From contig CAYOMD010000004.1 of assembly GCA_964404985.1 (NCBI GenBank), positions 62,001-126,000 on the forward strand: DNA of 64,000 nucleotides, given 5' to 3'. A model generated the notes under the pieces. The model was not told the DNA's origin, ran no database searches, and was given only the letters and a program-made list of their open reading frames with translations. A program made the position numbers and the translations under genes. Positions 35,303 through 45,625 of this stretch are shown here, piece after piece. Numbering within the stretch: position 1 is the first letter of the stretch; each line of letters begins with the position of its first letter. The stretch is from Hankyongella sp964404985 (GTDB lineage Bacteria; Pseudomonadota; Alphaproteobacteria; Sphingomonadales; Sphingomonadaceae).

Positions 35303-35349
35303 GGCTCATCTGCTAACGATTCGCGGTCTGCAAGTCCAGTCAGGCTGCG

Positions 35350-35365
35350 TGTTTCACGTGAAACA
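35350..35365. promoter_or_regulatory. parS site between mnmG and mnmE
   Basis: A second perfect TGTTTCACGTGAAACA in the 69-bp gap between the mnmE stop and the mnmG start. The pair of parS sites is 1955 bp apart and both lie within 4 kb of parB. Confidence 0.97.
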
Positions 35366-35371
35366 GGCGGG

Positions 35372-36679
35372 TTATTTGCCGATGCAGAAGTCCCGGAAAA
35401 TCACATCCAGCAGGTCCTCGACGTCAACGCGCCCGGTGAGTGCGCCGAGTGCCTGCGCGGCGCGGCGCAGATGCTCGGCCAATAGAACCGGGTCCCCGGT
35501 TCGGGCCTGCGCGCTCTGCAACGCGGTGCAGCAGGCGTCCAGATGATGGCGGTGCCGGGCGCGGGTGAGGACGGGCGCGTCACCTGCGGCCATCTGGCTC
35601 GCGGCATAGGCGGTCAGGCGGGCGACGAAACGCTCAAGCCCCGTGCCGACTGCAACAGACAAGGCATCACCCGAATCGGCACCCGGCAGGTCAGCCTTGC
35701 TGGTGTACTGCCAGACCGGCGCGGCACTTTCGGGCAGTGGCCCGGAGTTGATATCCGGGGCAACGAGATGGACCACCAGGTCAGCGGCCGCGGCGCGGGC
35801 GCGGGCGCGGGCGATGCCCTCTGCCTCAATGGGATCGCTGGTTTCGCGCAGGCCCGCCGTATCAATGACCGTGACCGGATAGCCACCCAGATTGAGGTGC
35901 ACCTCAATTGCATCCCGGGTGGTGCCGGCGTGCGGCGAGACGATTGCGACATCACGCCCGGCCAGCCAGTTGACCAGGCTGGATTTGCCGGCGTTTGGTG
36001 CGCCGGTGATCGCCACAACCAGACCCTGGCGCAGGCGCTCGCCGCGACCGGAGTCGCTCAGATGCGCCTCGATAGCGCGGGTCAGGTCGATCAGGTCCTG
36101 GTGTATGATCTCCGGCAGGCCTGCGGGTACATCATCCTCGCCCTCGGCAAAGTCGAGGTCGGCGGCCACATACGCCATGATGCGGATCAGCCGGGCGCGC
36201 CAGCCCTCATAGAGTGTCTCCAGCCTGCCGCCCAGTTGTGCCAGGGCCTGACGGCGCTGGGCCGGGGTTTCGGCCGCCAGAAGATCCCCGAGACCCTCGA
36301 CGCGGGTGAGGTCGAGCGTGCCGTTCTCGAACGCGCGGCGGGTAAAGGCGCCCGGCTCGGCAGGGCTTAGTCCCGGCAGGGTGCCGAGGGCCTCCAGGAC
36401 GCTCTCGATAACGGCGAGCCCGCCGTGCACGTGAAATTCGGCCATGTCCTCGCCGGTGGCGCTGCCGGGGCCGGGCAGCCAGAGCACCAGGGCCTGATCG
36501 AGCGGATCGGTGGTCTCGGGATGCCGCAAGGTCCGCAACACCGCCTTCCGGGGCGGTGGCAGGGCTTTGCCGGTCAGGCGTTCAATCGCGGCGCTGCTTG
36601 CCGGCCCGGACAGGCGTATGACCGCGATGCCGGCGACGCCACGGCCGCTCGAGAGTGCGTAAACGGTCTCACGCGGCAT
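35372..36679 (-). CDS. mnmE: tRNA modification GTPase MnmE (TrmE)
   Basis: 435 residues starting MPRETVYALSSGRGVAGIAV. A folate-binding N-domain and helical domain surround a GTPase domain with G1 GAPNAGKSSLVNWL, G2/G3 GTTRDAIEVHL and DTAGLRET, and a G4-like TSKADL in which Ser replaces the usual Asn. The C-terminus FCIGK retains the C(I/V)GK motif needed for tRNA modification. The start at 36679 overlaps the DUF6489 stop (TGATG). A longer open frame upstream encodes that neighbour in another frame and is not part of mnmE. Confidence 0.96.
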   Translation of the reverse strand: MPRETVYALSSGRGVAGIAVIRLSGPASSAAIERLTGKALPPPRKAVLRTLRHPETTDPLDQALVLWLPGPGSATGEDMAEFHVHGGLAVIESVLEALGTLPGLSPAEPGAFTRRAFENGTLDLTRVEGLGDLLAAETPAQRRQALAQLGGRLETLYEGWRARLIRIMAYVAADLDFAEGEDDVPAGLPEIIHQDLIDLTRAIEAHLSDSGRGERLRQGLVVAITGAPNAGKSSLVNWLAGRDVAIVSPHAGTTRDAIEVHLNLGGYPVTVIDTAGLRETSDPIEAEGIARARARAAAADLVVHLVAPDINSGPLPESAAPVWQYTSKADLPGADSGDALSVAVGTGLERFVARLTAYAASQMAAGDAPVLTRARHRHHLDACCTALQSAQARTGDPVLLAEHLRRAAQALGALTGRVDVEDLLDVIFRDFCIGK

Positions 36680-36921
36680 CAGGATTTGTTGGATTGTCCG
36701 GTTGCTGCGTTCCAGAAGGCGCGCTGCATGCTCTCGAAGCTGTCCGTCATCATCGGCATCCACTGCTTGACGATGCGGTCGACGTCTGCGGTGGAGACGC
36801 CGTCGCGGATCAGCGCTTCCATCCTGTCGATGTAAATGGCGTGCAGCGGCGCCAGGTCCGGCAGGCCCATGAAGGAGCGAGCCTCCTGCGGCGTGCAGTC
36901 GATATCGATGCTGATTTTCAC
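36679..36921 (-). CDS. DUF6489-type small conserved protein
   Basis: 80 residues, VKISIDIDCTPQEARSFMG at the start, then DLAPLHAIYIDRMEALIRDG and ending ATGQSNKS. A GTG start at 36921 preceded by GGGAGG gives the compact conserved protein; the longer open frame is low-complexity upstream sequence. The function is unknown. The one-base overlap with mnmE (TGATG) implies translational coupling, and the Asp/Met-rich amphipathic sequence suggests a helical cytoplasmic protein. Confidence 0.8.
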   Translation of the reverse strand: MKISIDIDCTPQEARSFMGLPDLAPLHAIYIDRMEALIRDGVSTADVDRIVKQWMPMMTDSFESMQRAFWNAATGQSNKS

Positions 36922-37007
36922 CCAAAACCTCCCGGGATTGCCGCGCTCGAATGGCGTCACTACACTGTCATGCAAAGTGCACCGTGCGCAAGGTAAAGGA
37001 AGAGGAC

Positions 37008-37466
37008 ATGCCTGTCCGTTCGATACACACACCGTTTGGCGACATGACGGTTGCGCAGGAGGGGGAGGCACTGGTCTCGGTCGATTGGGGCTGGGGCCGC
37101 GACCAGGACGATACCCCGCTGCTGCGTGAGGCACTCGCTCAGCTCGATGCTTATTTCTCCGGCAAGCTCAAGGTGTTCGACCTGCCGATCTCTGTCGAGG
37201 GCACCCCGTTTCAGCGGCGGGTCTGGGAGATCATGCTGCGTATTCCTTATGGGGAGTCGCGCACGTATCGTGAGGTTGCGCAGGACTTGAACAGCGCAGC
37301 GCGCGCGGTGGGTGGCGCTTGTGGTGCCAACCGGCTGCCGATCCTCATTCCTTGCCACCGCATTTTGGCCGTCAACGGCTTGGGCGGCTACTCCGGCGGC
37401 GAAGGCCCCGCGACCAAACGACAGATCCTCGACCTGGAGGCGATGGCAGCGAACCGCATTTTGTGA
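37008..37466 (+). CDS. ogt: Methylated-DNA--protein-cysteine methyltransferase
   Basis: 152 residues. The C-terminal domain has TPFQRRVWEIMLRIPYGESR, the helix-turn-helix with ANRLPILIPCHRIL (acceptor Cys about 116) and GGYSGGEGPATKRQIL. It directly removes alkyl groups from O6-alkylguanine in a suicide reaction. The ATG at 37008 is preceded by GGAAGAGGAC; the 19-codon upstream extension is rejected. It is divergent from the DUF6489-mnmE operon. Confidence 0.93.
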   Translation: MPVRSIHTPFGDMTVAQEGEALVSVDWGWGRDQDDTPLLREALAQLDAYFSGKLKVFDLPISVEGTPFQRRVWEIMLRIPYGESRTYREVAQDLNSAARAVGGACGANRLPILIPCHRILAVNGLGGYSGGEGPATKRQILDLEAMAANRIL

Positions 37467-37503
37467 TAACCACAAGTAAATACTATGAAAATGGAGTTTT
37501 ATC

Positions 37504-38208
37504 ATGACGTCTGGTATATTGGATATTGCCGCCAGTGATGGTTCGGGCGTGTTCGGTGGGTATCTGGCGTTGCCCCGCTCGACCCCTGCGCCGGCAGTCC
37601 TTGTGCTGCAGGAGATTTTCGGCGTGAACCCACATGTGCGCGCCGTTTGTGACTGGTTGGCGGCAAGCGGCTTTGTCGCCTACGCGCCCGACCTGTTCTG
37701 GCGCCTGGAGCCGGGGCTTTCGCTGTCCTCTGAAGACCCGCAAGAACGCGCCAAGGGGTTTGCGCTGTTTCCCCGGTTCGATGTTGCCAAAGGGCTTGAG
37801 GATATCGCTGCGGCTATAGCGGCGCTGCGACGTCACCCTGCGGCCAGCGGCAAGGTCGGTGCCGTCGGCTACTGCCTCGGCGGCTTGCTGGCCTATTTGA
37901 CTGCGGCGCACACCGATGTCGATGCCAGCGTCGGCTATTATGGTGTCGGCATTCAGGGCAAGCTGGAGGTGGCCAGCGGTATCCGGCGGCCATTGATGCT
38001 GCACATCGCAGAGACCGACGAGTTTGTGCCGCCAGACGCCCAGCAGAAAATTCATGAGGGGCTTGGGTCCCATCCGCATGTCACGCTTCATGCCTATCCG
38101 GGCATGAGTCATGCGTTCGCGCGCATCAACGGCGATCACTACGACGCAGCCAGCGCGATGCTGGCAGATGAACGCACCCTGGCGTTCCTGTGCGGCGCGC
38201 TGAAATAG
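37504..38208 (+). CDS. Dienelactone hydrolase family protein
   Basis: 234 residues, alpha/beta hydrolase fold. Nucleophile elbow GAVGYCLGGLLAYLT (Cys), acid ETDEFVPPDAQ and histidine PGMSHAFAR, together with LQEIFGVNPHVRAVCDWLA, match the DLH/carboxymethylenebutenolidase family. The physiological substrate is unclear, as no chlorocatechol genes are nearby. It overlaps the following GDPD gene by 19 bases. Confidence 0.9.
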   Translation: MTSGILDIAASDGSGVFGGYLALPRSTPAPAVLVLQEIFGVNPHVRAVCDWLAASGFVAYAPDLFWRLEPGLSLSSEDPQERAKGFALFPRFDVAKGLEDIAAAIAALRRHPAASGKVGAVGYCLGGLLAYLTAAHTDVDASVGYYGVGIQGKLEVASGIRRPLMLHIAETDEFVPPDAQQKIHEGLGSHPHVTLHAYPGMSHAFARINGDHYDAASAMLADERTLAFLCGALK

Positions 38209-39107
38209 CCCTGCTGCTCCTGCTTGCGGCGTGCACGCCACAGGCGGGTACGGCGCAGGAGGCGGCCAGCGGGGTCGCGCCTGTCGCACAGGCGCTAGAT
38301 TGTCTGCGCGTCCAGCAGCGCGGTCTGGCCAGTGCGCATCGTGGCGGCCCCGGGCCTGGCTTGCCGGAGAATGCGCTGGAGACGCTGTCTGCAGGCTATA
38401 CAGCAGGGGTCCGCCTGTTCGAGATCGATGTGCGCCGCACCCGCGACGGCACACTGGTGCTAATGCATGACGAGACACTGGAGCGCACGACAACAGGCTT
38501 CGGCCCTGTAGAGCAGCGCAGCCTGCAGGATCTTCAGTCCGTCCGTCTCCGGGACGATGACGGGCAGCTGACACAGGCCCGGATACCAACGCTGGCCGCA
38601 GCTTTGGCCTGGGCGGTAGAGCGGGGGGCCTATCTCCAGCTCGATGTCAAGCCGGAGGTCCGGTTCGAAGAGGTTGTGGCCGCCGTGCGGCAAGCCAATG
38701 CCGTCGGCTCGGTGATCTTGATTGTCTACAGCCGCGGTGCCGCCCGCAAGCTTTCGACTCTTGCGCCTGAGATGGTTATTTCTGCGCCTGCGGAGTCACG
38801 GGAGGACCTGCGGAGCAGCGGCGTTGCCCCTGAGCGACTTGCCGCCTGGACCGGGCTCGCGCCGAAGCCGCCTGCCGCGTATGCTGCGCTGCGCTCCTTG
38901 GGGGTCGAGCCGATCCTCGGCACGCTCGGCAGGCCAGGGAGTCGTCTGGACGATCGCTACGCTGCCGATGGAGACTTATCCGAATATGCCGACCGGGTGC
39001 GCGATGGGGTGGTCATTCTGGCGAGCGATGCCGCAGCATCGGCCATGGCGGCGCTGAATGATGCCGGGCGCGGACCAGGCGAATGTCTGCGGGAAATTGC
39101 GCAATAA
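38190..39107 (+). CDS. Glycerophosphodiester phosphodiesterase family lipoprotein
   Basis: 305 residues. A likely lipoprotein signal IALLLLLAAC (Cys15) is followed by the GDPD TIM barrel: SAHRGGPGPGLPENALETL (catalytic His and Glu), LFEIDVRRTRDGTLVLMHD (Glu/Asp/His) and LQLDVKPEV. It would release glycerol-3-phosphate from deacylated phospholipids in the periplasm. The GTG start overlaps the DLH gene, so the leader overlaps coding sequence. A shorter start is possible but would lose the signal peptide. Confidence 0.86.
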   Translation: MRRAEIALLLLLAACTPQAGTAQEAASGVAPVAQALDCLRVQQRGLASAHRGGPGPGLPENALETLSAGYTAGVRLFEIDVRRTRDGTLVLMHDETLERTTTGFGPVEQRSLQDLQSVRLRDDDGQLTQARIPTLAAALAWAVERGAYLQLDVKPEVRFEEVVAAVRQANAVGSVILIVYSRGAARKLSTLAPEMVISAPAESREDLRSSGVAPERLAAWTGLAPKPPAAYAALRSLGVEPILGTLGRPGSRLDDRYAADGDLSEYADRVRDGVVILASDAAASAMAALNDAGRGPGECLREIAQ

Positions 39108-39169
39108 GGGGTTGCACGGGCGAATCCCATCGCTAAGCTTTACCGAATAACAAAAGAGGGAGGCTGTCT

Positions 39170-39340
39170 ATGAAGTACGAAGTGTACAAGGACAAAAAGG
39201 GGGAGTTCCGCTGGCGGCTCAAGCACAATAACGGTAATATCCTTGCAAAGTCCTCGGAAGGCTACAAGGCCAAGGCCGATTGCATGAAGTGCATCGAGAA
39301 TACGCAGAATTCCGGTTCGGCGACGATCAGCGAAGTTTAA
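39170..39340 (+). CDS. DUF1508 (YegP-like) small protein
   Basis: A 56-residue protein, MKYEVYKDKKGEFRWRLKHN, then NGNILAKSSEGYKAKADCM and ending SATISEV. One DUF1508 repeat with the characteristic Y-x-D-K-x-G-E-[FW]-RWRLK..NG..[IL]A.S.EGY pattern. A strong GGGAGG ribosome binding site lies before the ATG. The function is not established. It is easily missed because of its size; it stands alone 62 bases after the GDPD gene. Confidence 0.92.
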   Translation: MKYEVYKDKKGEFRWRLKHNNGNILAKSSEGYKAKADCMKCIENTQNSGSATISEV

Positions 39341-39415
39341 GCCATCATCTGGTTGGCGTGGCCTCGGTAAGAGTTCGCTTGCGCCGCCAATCGCTACATG
39401 CGCTTTATGACACGG

Positions 39416-40246
39416 TCAGGACTGTACCGTGCTGTGCAGCCTGTTTATGTTTTTGCGCTGGTTGACGACTTCATAGGCCAGAACTGCCGTGGCGATGGCG
39501 ACATTCAGGCTGTCTGCCTTGCCAAGCATCGGCAACTTCACCAGCGCGTCGCAAGCGCCCTCATAGTCCTCCGGCAGGCCAGACTGCTCATTGCCCATCA
39601 GCAGAAATGTCGGTTCGGGGTAACGTATCGCCTGATAATCGTCGGATGTATTCAGGCTGGCACCGGCAAGAAAGCCAGGGCCCTCGCGCAGCCACGACAG
39701 AAAATCCGGCCATGCCGCCTCAGTGACCGTCTGGGTGAAGATCGCTCCCATCGACCCCCGCACCGCCTCGACGCTGAACGGGTCGCACCCCTGATCCAGC
39801 AGAATGACACCGCCAGCCCCCACGGCATCGGCGGTCCGCAATATCGTGCCCAGGTTCCCAGGGTCTTTGATTGCCTCCAGCACGAACCATAAGGGTGCAC
39901 GCGCGCGATTGATTTTGCTCAAGGGTGTCAGGCATTGGCGGAAGACCCCCACCACATTTTGTGGGTTATCCTTGCGTGTCAGCCGCATCAGGAGATCTGG
40001 CGTCATTTCTGTCATCTGGGTGACGTCATGACGACATATATTGATCACACGACGTAAGGCTGGGTGATCTGCTATACCCTGCGCGAGAATCAGCAATTCA
40101 GGTATATGGCCTGAGTCGACGGCTTCAACGACGATTCGCATACCTTCGGCAAGGAACAGACCCTCGCGGGAGCGAAATTTCTTTTCGTGTAACGCATTGA
40201 CACGCTTGAAGAGTGGGTTCGCCGCGCTGGTTACCGTTTTATACAT
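39416..40246 (-). CDS. TrmH/SpoU-family RNA 2'-O-ribose methyltransferase
   Basis: 276 residues. The N-terminal substrate-binding domain has SREGLFLAEGMRIVVEAVDS. The SpoU knot shows its three motifs: DPGNLGTILRTADAVGAGG, TFLLMGNEQSGLPEDY and LPMLGKADSLNVAIATAVLA. It methylates a ribose in rRNA or tRNA; the target nucleotide is not predictable. It is divergent from the Tat-exported protein gene. Confidence 0.92.
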   Translation of the reverse strand: MYKTVTSAANPLFKRVNALHEKKFRSREGLFLAEGMRIVVEAVDSGHIPELLILAQGIADHPALRRVINICRHDVTQMTEMTPDLLMRLTRKDNPQNVVGVFRQCLTPLSKINRARAPLWFVLEAIKDPGNLGTILRTADAVGAGGVILLDQGCDPFSVEAVRGSMGAIFTQTVTEAAWPDFLSWLREGPGFLAGASLNTSDDYQAIRYPEPTFLLMGNEQSGLPEDYEGACDALVKLPMLGKADSLNVAIATAVLAYEVVNQRKNINRLHSTVQS

Positions 40247-40312
40247 TTACACTCCTTTAAGTGCCTAGGGGTGATTTCGGGTGCACCATAAACAAAAACT
40301 AGGCGGTGTCAG

Positions 40313-42439
40313 ATGAGGATTAAAAAGGAAGGCGCGGAATCTATAGTAAACGCGCCATCAATCATGCAGAAAGATTGGTCACGCCGGACGGTTGTCAGCG
40401 GGATTGGCCTTGCCACTGCAAGCGGTATTGCAACAGAAGTTCTTGCGCAATCGAGTTCTTTCTCGAATATTAACATTACCAAAGGATCAGCTCCCAGTGT
40501 CCGTCCGACATCACCACGCCGGACACACTACTCTGTCGCACAGCCCAAGGCTGTGCCGGAGACGTTACCAGATAATGTAATCGTTGAAGTCGCCGGCAGA
40601 ACCTACATGGCGAAATTTTCGCAAGGCCTGCAGGATTTCAACCCGAACATGCCGGACCGCGATCCGTATCTTCTTGCGGTGACGCCACCGATGATGGCGG
40701 GACTCTTTCCGAAAATCGACAGCGTAACCTTTCTGCGGGTCTATTCCCCCAGCGTCGATCACTGGGAAGTGCTGATGCTGGTCGACGCCAACCCGTGCGG
40801 TGACTACCCGACCTGGGACAAGCATCCGAAGATTCCAGCCTCGGTTGTTCGCTTCCTGGATAAAAACAGCAATCCGGTCGAGGTGCTCTACCCGGATGCC
40901 ACAAAACCCATGACGTCGGTCGATGTCCCAGCCTGCTCGCGCTTCCAGATTCCCTATTTCGAGAACAAGCGACCACCGCTGCGTAAAAATCTGCGAGACC
41001 TCATTCTCTCGACCGATGAAAACGCGAGCTTCGGTCAAAAGAAGTATTTTGTGGCACCGGATGCGGTGCTGCCGAATACGCGGTTCAACAGTTCGCACTG
41101 GAGCCGAGCTCCGGCCAGTTACTACAATATCACCGGACCGCTGCAGGCGAGTCTTTGGCAGAAACCGGACTGGGCGCGCGGCGGAGAAGCTGCAGAAATC
41201 GGCCTCTACCCGGATGAACTGGCGTATTGGCTGGCACGGGCTACCAAGCAGGGCGCTGACCCGCAACCCTATGAGCGCGCCTGGCGCAACAAGGCAGACG
41301 CTACATTCAGCCAGCCGCTGTTTTACCGCAAGGGCCGCCTCTCGGCGCCCCTGACGGCAGCCAACGAGTTCAAGAATGTCACGCTGGCCTATACTTCTGA
41401 TGGTCGCCCATATTTTTACCCGGGCAGCGGCATCGATTCGCCGGTCGGGCACCTCTCGGTCGGCAACATACCGGTCAATTCTCCCGACTATCCCTACGCC
41501 AAGGGTGCTGTCTGGGGCTTGGACAGCAACCATACGCCGAACTATGTCTACGGGGCGTATGTCCTGACTGGCTCCCTTCGCTACCTGCTGGCGATGCAAG
41601 CGCTGGCGTTCATGCACGTCTTCAACAGTACGCCGTTCGGTCGCCAGGGGCCGCGCATGCTGGCATCGGAAGTGCAGAACCGAGGCATTGCCTGGACTCT
41701 GCGCGATATCTACTTCGCGCAGAAGGCGCCATGGGCCGACCATGAACTCCTGGCGCCGCGCAGACTCCTGACTCAGATGTTCGAAGACCACTATCTGTTC
41801 CATACAAAAGAATGGAAGATCCCCGACAATCCCGACAGCAAGTGGTCGCAGACGAATTTCGGTGTGGAAGCCACTTACTGGACCGCGACATGGTCTGCCG
41901 TACCGGAATTCAACGACAAGCCGGCCTTGATCAGCGACACCTACTGGGCGCAAGCGTTTATCGGCTCTGTCATCGGTATGGTGGTCCTGCTCGGCGATAA
42001 GCGCGACTGGACCCCCCTTGCCGACCGCGGCATGCGCCAGGGTATCAATCAGGTGCGCTATCTGATGCCGCATCTGATCCAGCACCTGGTGATCAAGTCG
42101 AGCGTTGACGCTGGTCCGGGAGACCTCTCGGCCAAACCCTATGTCCAGAACCCTGGTTGGCAGCCCTTGCCGCAGAGCTGGCAGGATATCCGCACCAAGA
42201 CCTACAAGCTGACCGGCTCACCGGAGAACGACCATCTTGTCGACTGGACCAGCCAGTCCTCAGGGCCGGCAATCCTGCTTGGTGCGTTGAATATTCTGCG
42301 TCGTGCCGGGTACAATCTGGATTATGCGGCGCGTGCGGCAGAGCGTCTGCTCGCTGACCGCACGACCGCTTACAATCAGAACCCCGGCCTGCTCGCCAAC
42401 GACAAGGCCAGCTATACCTTCAGCGGCCCGTCGCTGTAG
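40313..42439 (+). CDS. Tat-exported protein of unknown function (708 residues)
   Basis: The N-terminus has a twin-arginine signal (WSRRTVVSGIGLATASGIAT, ending near VLAQS), so the folded protein is exported by Tat. Residues about 85-235 look beta-rich (LPDNVIVEVAGRTYMAKF, FLRVYSPSVDHWEVLMLVD). From about residue 390 there are repeated aromatic-rich helices (NHTPNYVYGAYVLTGSLRYL, SEVQNRGIAWTLRDIYFAQK, SGPAILLGALNILRRAGYN). That layout resembles secreted (alpha/alpha)6-toroid carbohydrate enzymes, but no catalytic signature was recognised. It is monocistronic, flanked by the divergent SpoU gene and a strong terminator. An alternative start is the ATG at codon 18. Confidence 0.8.
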   Translation: MRIKKEGAESIVNAPSIMQKDWSRRTVVSGIGLATASGIATEVLAQSSSFSNINITKGSAPSVRPTSPRRTHYSVAQPKAVPETLPDNVIVEVAGRTYMAKFSQGLQDFNPNMPDRDPYLLAVTPPMMAGLFPKIDSVTFLRVYSPSVDHWEVLMLVDANPCGDYPTWDKHPKIPASVVRFLDKNSNPVEVLYPDATKPMTSVDVPACSRFQIPYFENKRPPLRKNLRDLILSTDENASFGQKKYFVAPDAVLPNTRFNSSHWSRAPASYYNITGPLQASLWQKPDWARGGEAAEIGLYPDELAYWLARATKQGADPQPYERAWRNKADATFSQPLFYRKGRLSAPLTAANEFKNVTLAYTSDGRPYFYPGSGIDSPVGHLSVGNIPVNSPDYPYAKGAVWGLDSNHTPNYVYGAYVLTGSLRYLLAMQALAFMHVFNSTPFGRQGPRMLASEVQNRGIAWTLRDIYFAQKAPWADHELLAPRRLLTQMFEDHYLFHTKEWKIPDNPDSKWSQTNFGVEATYWTATWSAVPEFNDKPALISDTYWAQAFIGSVIGMVVLLGDKRDWTPLADRGMRQGINQVRYLMPHLIQHLVIKSSVDAGPGDLSAKPYVQNPGWQPLPQSWQDIRTKTYKLTGSPENDHLVDWTSQSSGPAILLGALNILRRAGYNLDYAARAAERLLADRTTAYNQNPGLLANDKASYTFSGPSL

Positions 42440-42463
42440 GCAGCCACGAACAGCAAAATCATA

Positions 42464-42494
42464 TTGCGCCGCTCTCCTCGGGAGGGCGGCGCAA
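42464..42494. terminator. Bidirectional terminator between the 708-residue protein gene and nudC
   Basis: The 9-bp stem TTGCGCCGC/GCGGCGCAA is extended inward by TCC/GGA around a short loop. It lies midway between the two convergent stop codons (42439 and 42501). Confidence 0.75.
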
Positions 42495-42500
42495 GCAATT

Positions 42501-43382
42501 TCATGCCCAATGCGCCAGCAGGGTATGGGCGAGCGCGATCGACGGCGGAACCTTGAGCGGGCCTGCGCCACGCAAGGCGTCGGCGACTTCGGCGCGGCTG
42601 AACCAGCGCGCATCCTCCAGCTCGTGAGGGTCGATCGTCAGGTCACGCGTGCGTGCCTCGGCGATACAGCCGATCATCAGCGAGGATACGAATGGCCACG
42701 GCTGGGAGGCCACATAGCGCACGGTGGTGACCGCGACGCCGGCTTCCTCGGCGACTTCGCGAGCGACCGCCTCCTCAATGGATTCGCCCGGCTCGACAAA
42801 GCCGGCGAGTGCGGAATACATCCCTTGAGGGAATTGCGCCTGCCGACCGAGCAGGCAGCCATCCCCGTCCACCACCAGCATAAGGACCACAGGGTCCACA
42901 CGGGGAAAATGCTGCGCAGCACAGGCGGCGTTGCTGCACTGGCGCATGGCACCGCCGCGCACAAGATGGCTGGAGGTACCGCAGCGGGCACAAAACCGGT
43001 GCTGCGCATGCCAACCGAGCAGCGCGCGCGCATGGCCGATGATGGCGGCCCGGCTATCGCCGAACATCTGCGCTGCTGAGCGCGCATTCACGGCCTGGCC
43101 TTCCAGCCCATCCCCAGCAGGAACCGCGCCTGCAAAATGGGCAACACCGGTGGAATCAAGACCGAGCAGCACGAGATCGCTCTCGACTGGTGACCCGACA
43201 AGCGGCACCCAGCCGATGTCGTTACCGCGCAGCACAGGATCAAGCCCGACGAATGGCAATAACCGGCTGGCGGGGTGTTGTGCCAGCAGGGCGAGTGCCG
43301 CCTCGTCCCGCCGCAGGGCCTCGGCGCGGTCTAGCGTATTTCCGGTGAAGCCGATCATCAGCGCCTCGTGACATAGCAACAC
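42501..43382 (-). CDS. nudC: NADH pyrophosphatase / NAD-decapping Nudix hydrolase NudC
   Basis: 293 residues. The zinc ribbon is FCARCGTSSHLVRGG with CSNAACAAQHFPRVDP; the Nudix box is GFVEPGESIEEAVAREVA then EEAGV. The NudC-specific array SQPWPFVSSLMIG follows. It hydrolyses NAD(H) and can remove NAD caps from RNA. Its start lies 75 bases from the divergent SRP RNA gene. Confidence 0.95.
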   Translation of the reverse strand: MLLCHEALMIGFTGNTLDRAEALRRDEAALALLAQHPASRLLPFVGLDPVLRGNDIGWVPLVGSPVESDLVLLGLDSTGVAHFAGAVPAGDGLEGQAVNARSAAQMFGDSRAAIIGHARALLGWHAQHRFCARCGTSSHLVRGGAMRQCSNAACAAQHFPRVDPVVLMLVVDGDGCLLGRQAQFPQGMYSALAGFVEPGESIEEAVAREVAEEAGVAVTTVRYVASQPWPFVSSLMIGCIAEARTRDLTIDPHELEDARWFSRAEVADALRGAGPLKVPPSIALAHTLLAHWA

Positions 43383-43457
43383 CAGAAAGTCACGCCGGAC
43401 ATGGTGCCATGGGGCTGCATGACTTGCGTTTTCGCCGGGCCTGTGAAAAGGAACATA

Positions 43458-43550
43458 TGGGAGTCGGGCCGGGCAGGTACCTCGCCAACCCGGTCAGGTC
43501 CGGAAGGAAGCAGCCGTAACGAATTCGGCCTGGGTCGCGCCCGGCTCCCA
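43458..43550 (+). ncRNA. ffs: Signal recognition particle RNA (4.5S, small bacterial type)
   Basis: A 93-nt hairpin RNA closed by TGGGAG/CTCCCA. It contains the conserved domain IV with GGTCAGGTCCGGAAGGAAGC (asymmetric loop and GGAA tetraloop, 43492-43511) and the matching CAGCCGTAAC side. It binds Ffh to target membrane proteins. It sits just upstream of dnaX, a frequent location in Proteobacteria. Confidence 0.95.
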
Positions 43551-43622
43551 CATTCCTCCTCATATTCAGACATTTTCCCGGCAATGGTTGCGGCAACCCC
43601 CGCAAGCCGCCATTGTTGAGCT

Positions 43623-45295
<1,673 letters not shown>

Positions 45296-45299
<4 letters not shown>

Positions 45300-45616
45300 A
45301 TCTCCAGAAAATCATGGAAGCCGCGCAAGGCATGCAGACCAAGATGGCCGAGGCGCAGGGCAAACTCGACAGCCTGGAAGTGCAGGGGCAGTCGGGTGGC
45401 GGGCTGATTGCCGTGACGGCGACTGCGCGCGGCAAAATCGTGCGCATCAGCATCGACCCGAGCCTGGTGGTTCCCGATGACCGGGAAGTGCTGGAGGATC
45501 TGCTGGTTGCCGCCATCAATGACGCCCGCACCAAAGGCGAGGAACTGGCGCAGACGGAAATGGCCAAGCTCACGCAAGGCCTGCCGCTGCCGCCGGGCAT
45601 GAAGTTTCCCTTTTAG
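45296..45616 (+). CDS. YbaB/EbfC family nucleoid-associated protein
   Basis: 106 residues: MNLQKIMEAAQGMQTKMAEA, a central beta region QGQSGGGLIAVTATARGKIV, then VPDDREVLEDLLVAAINDA. It forms tweezer-like dimers that bind DNA. It is translationally coupled to dnaX. The recR gene that usually follows is not present; an antiporter gene follows instead, 9 bases away. Confidence 0.95.
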
Positions 45617-45625
45617 TAGAGCATC

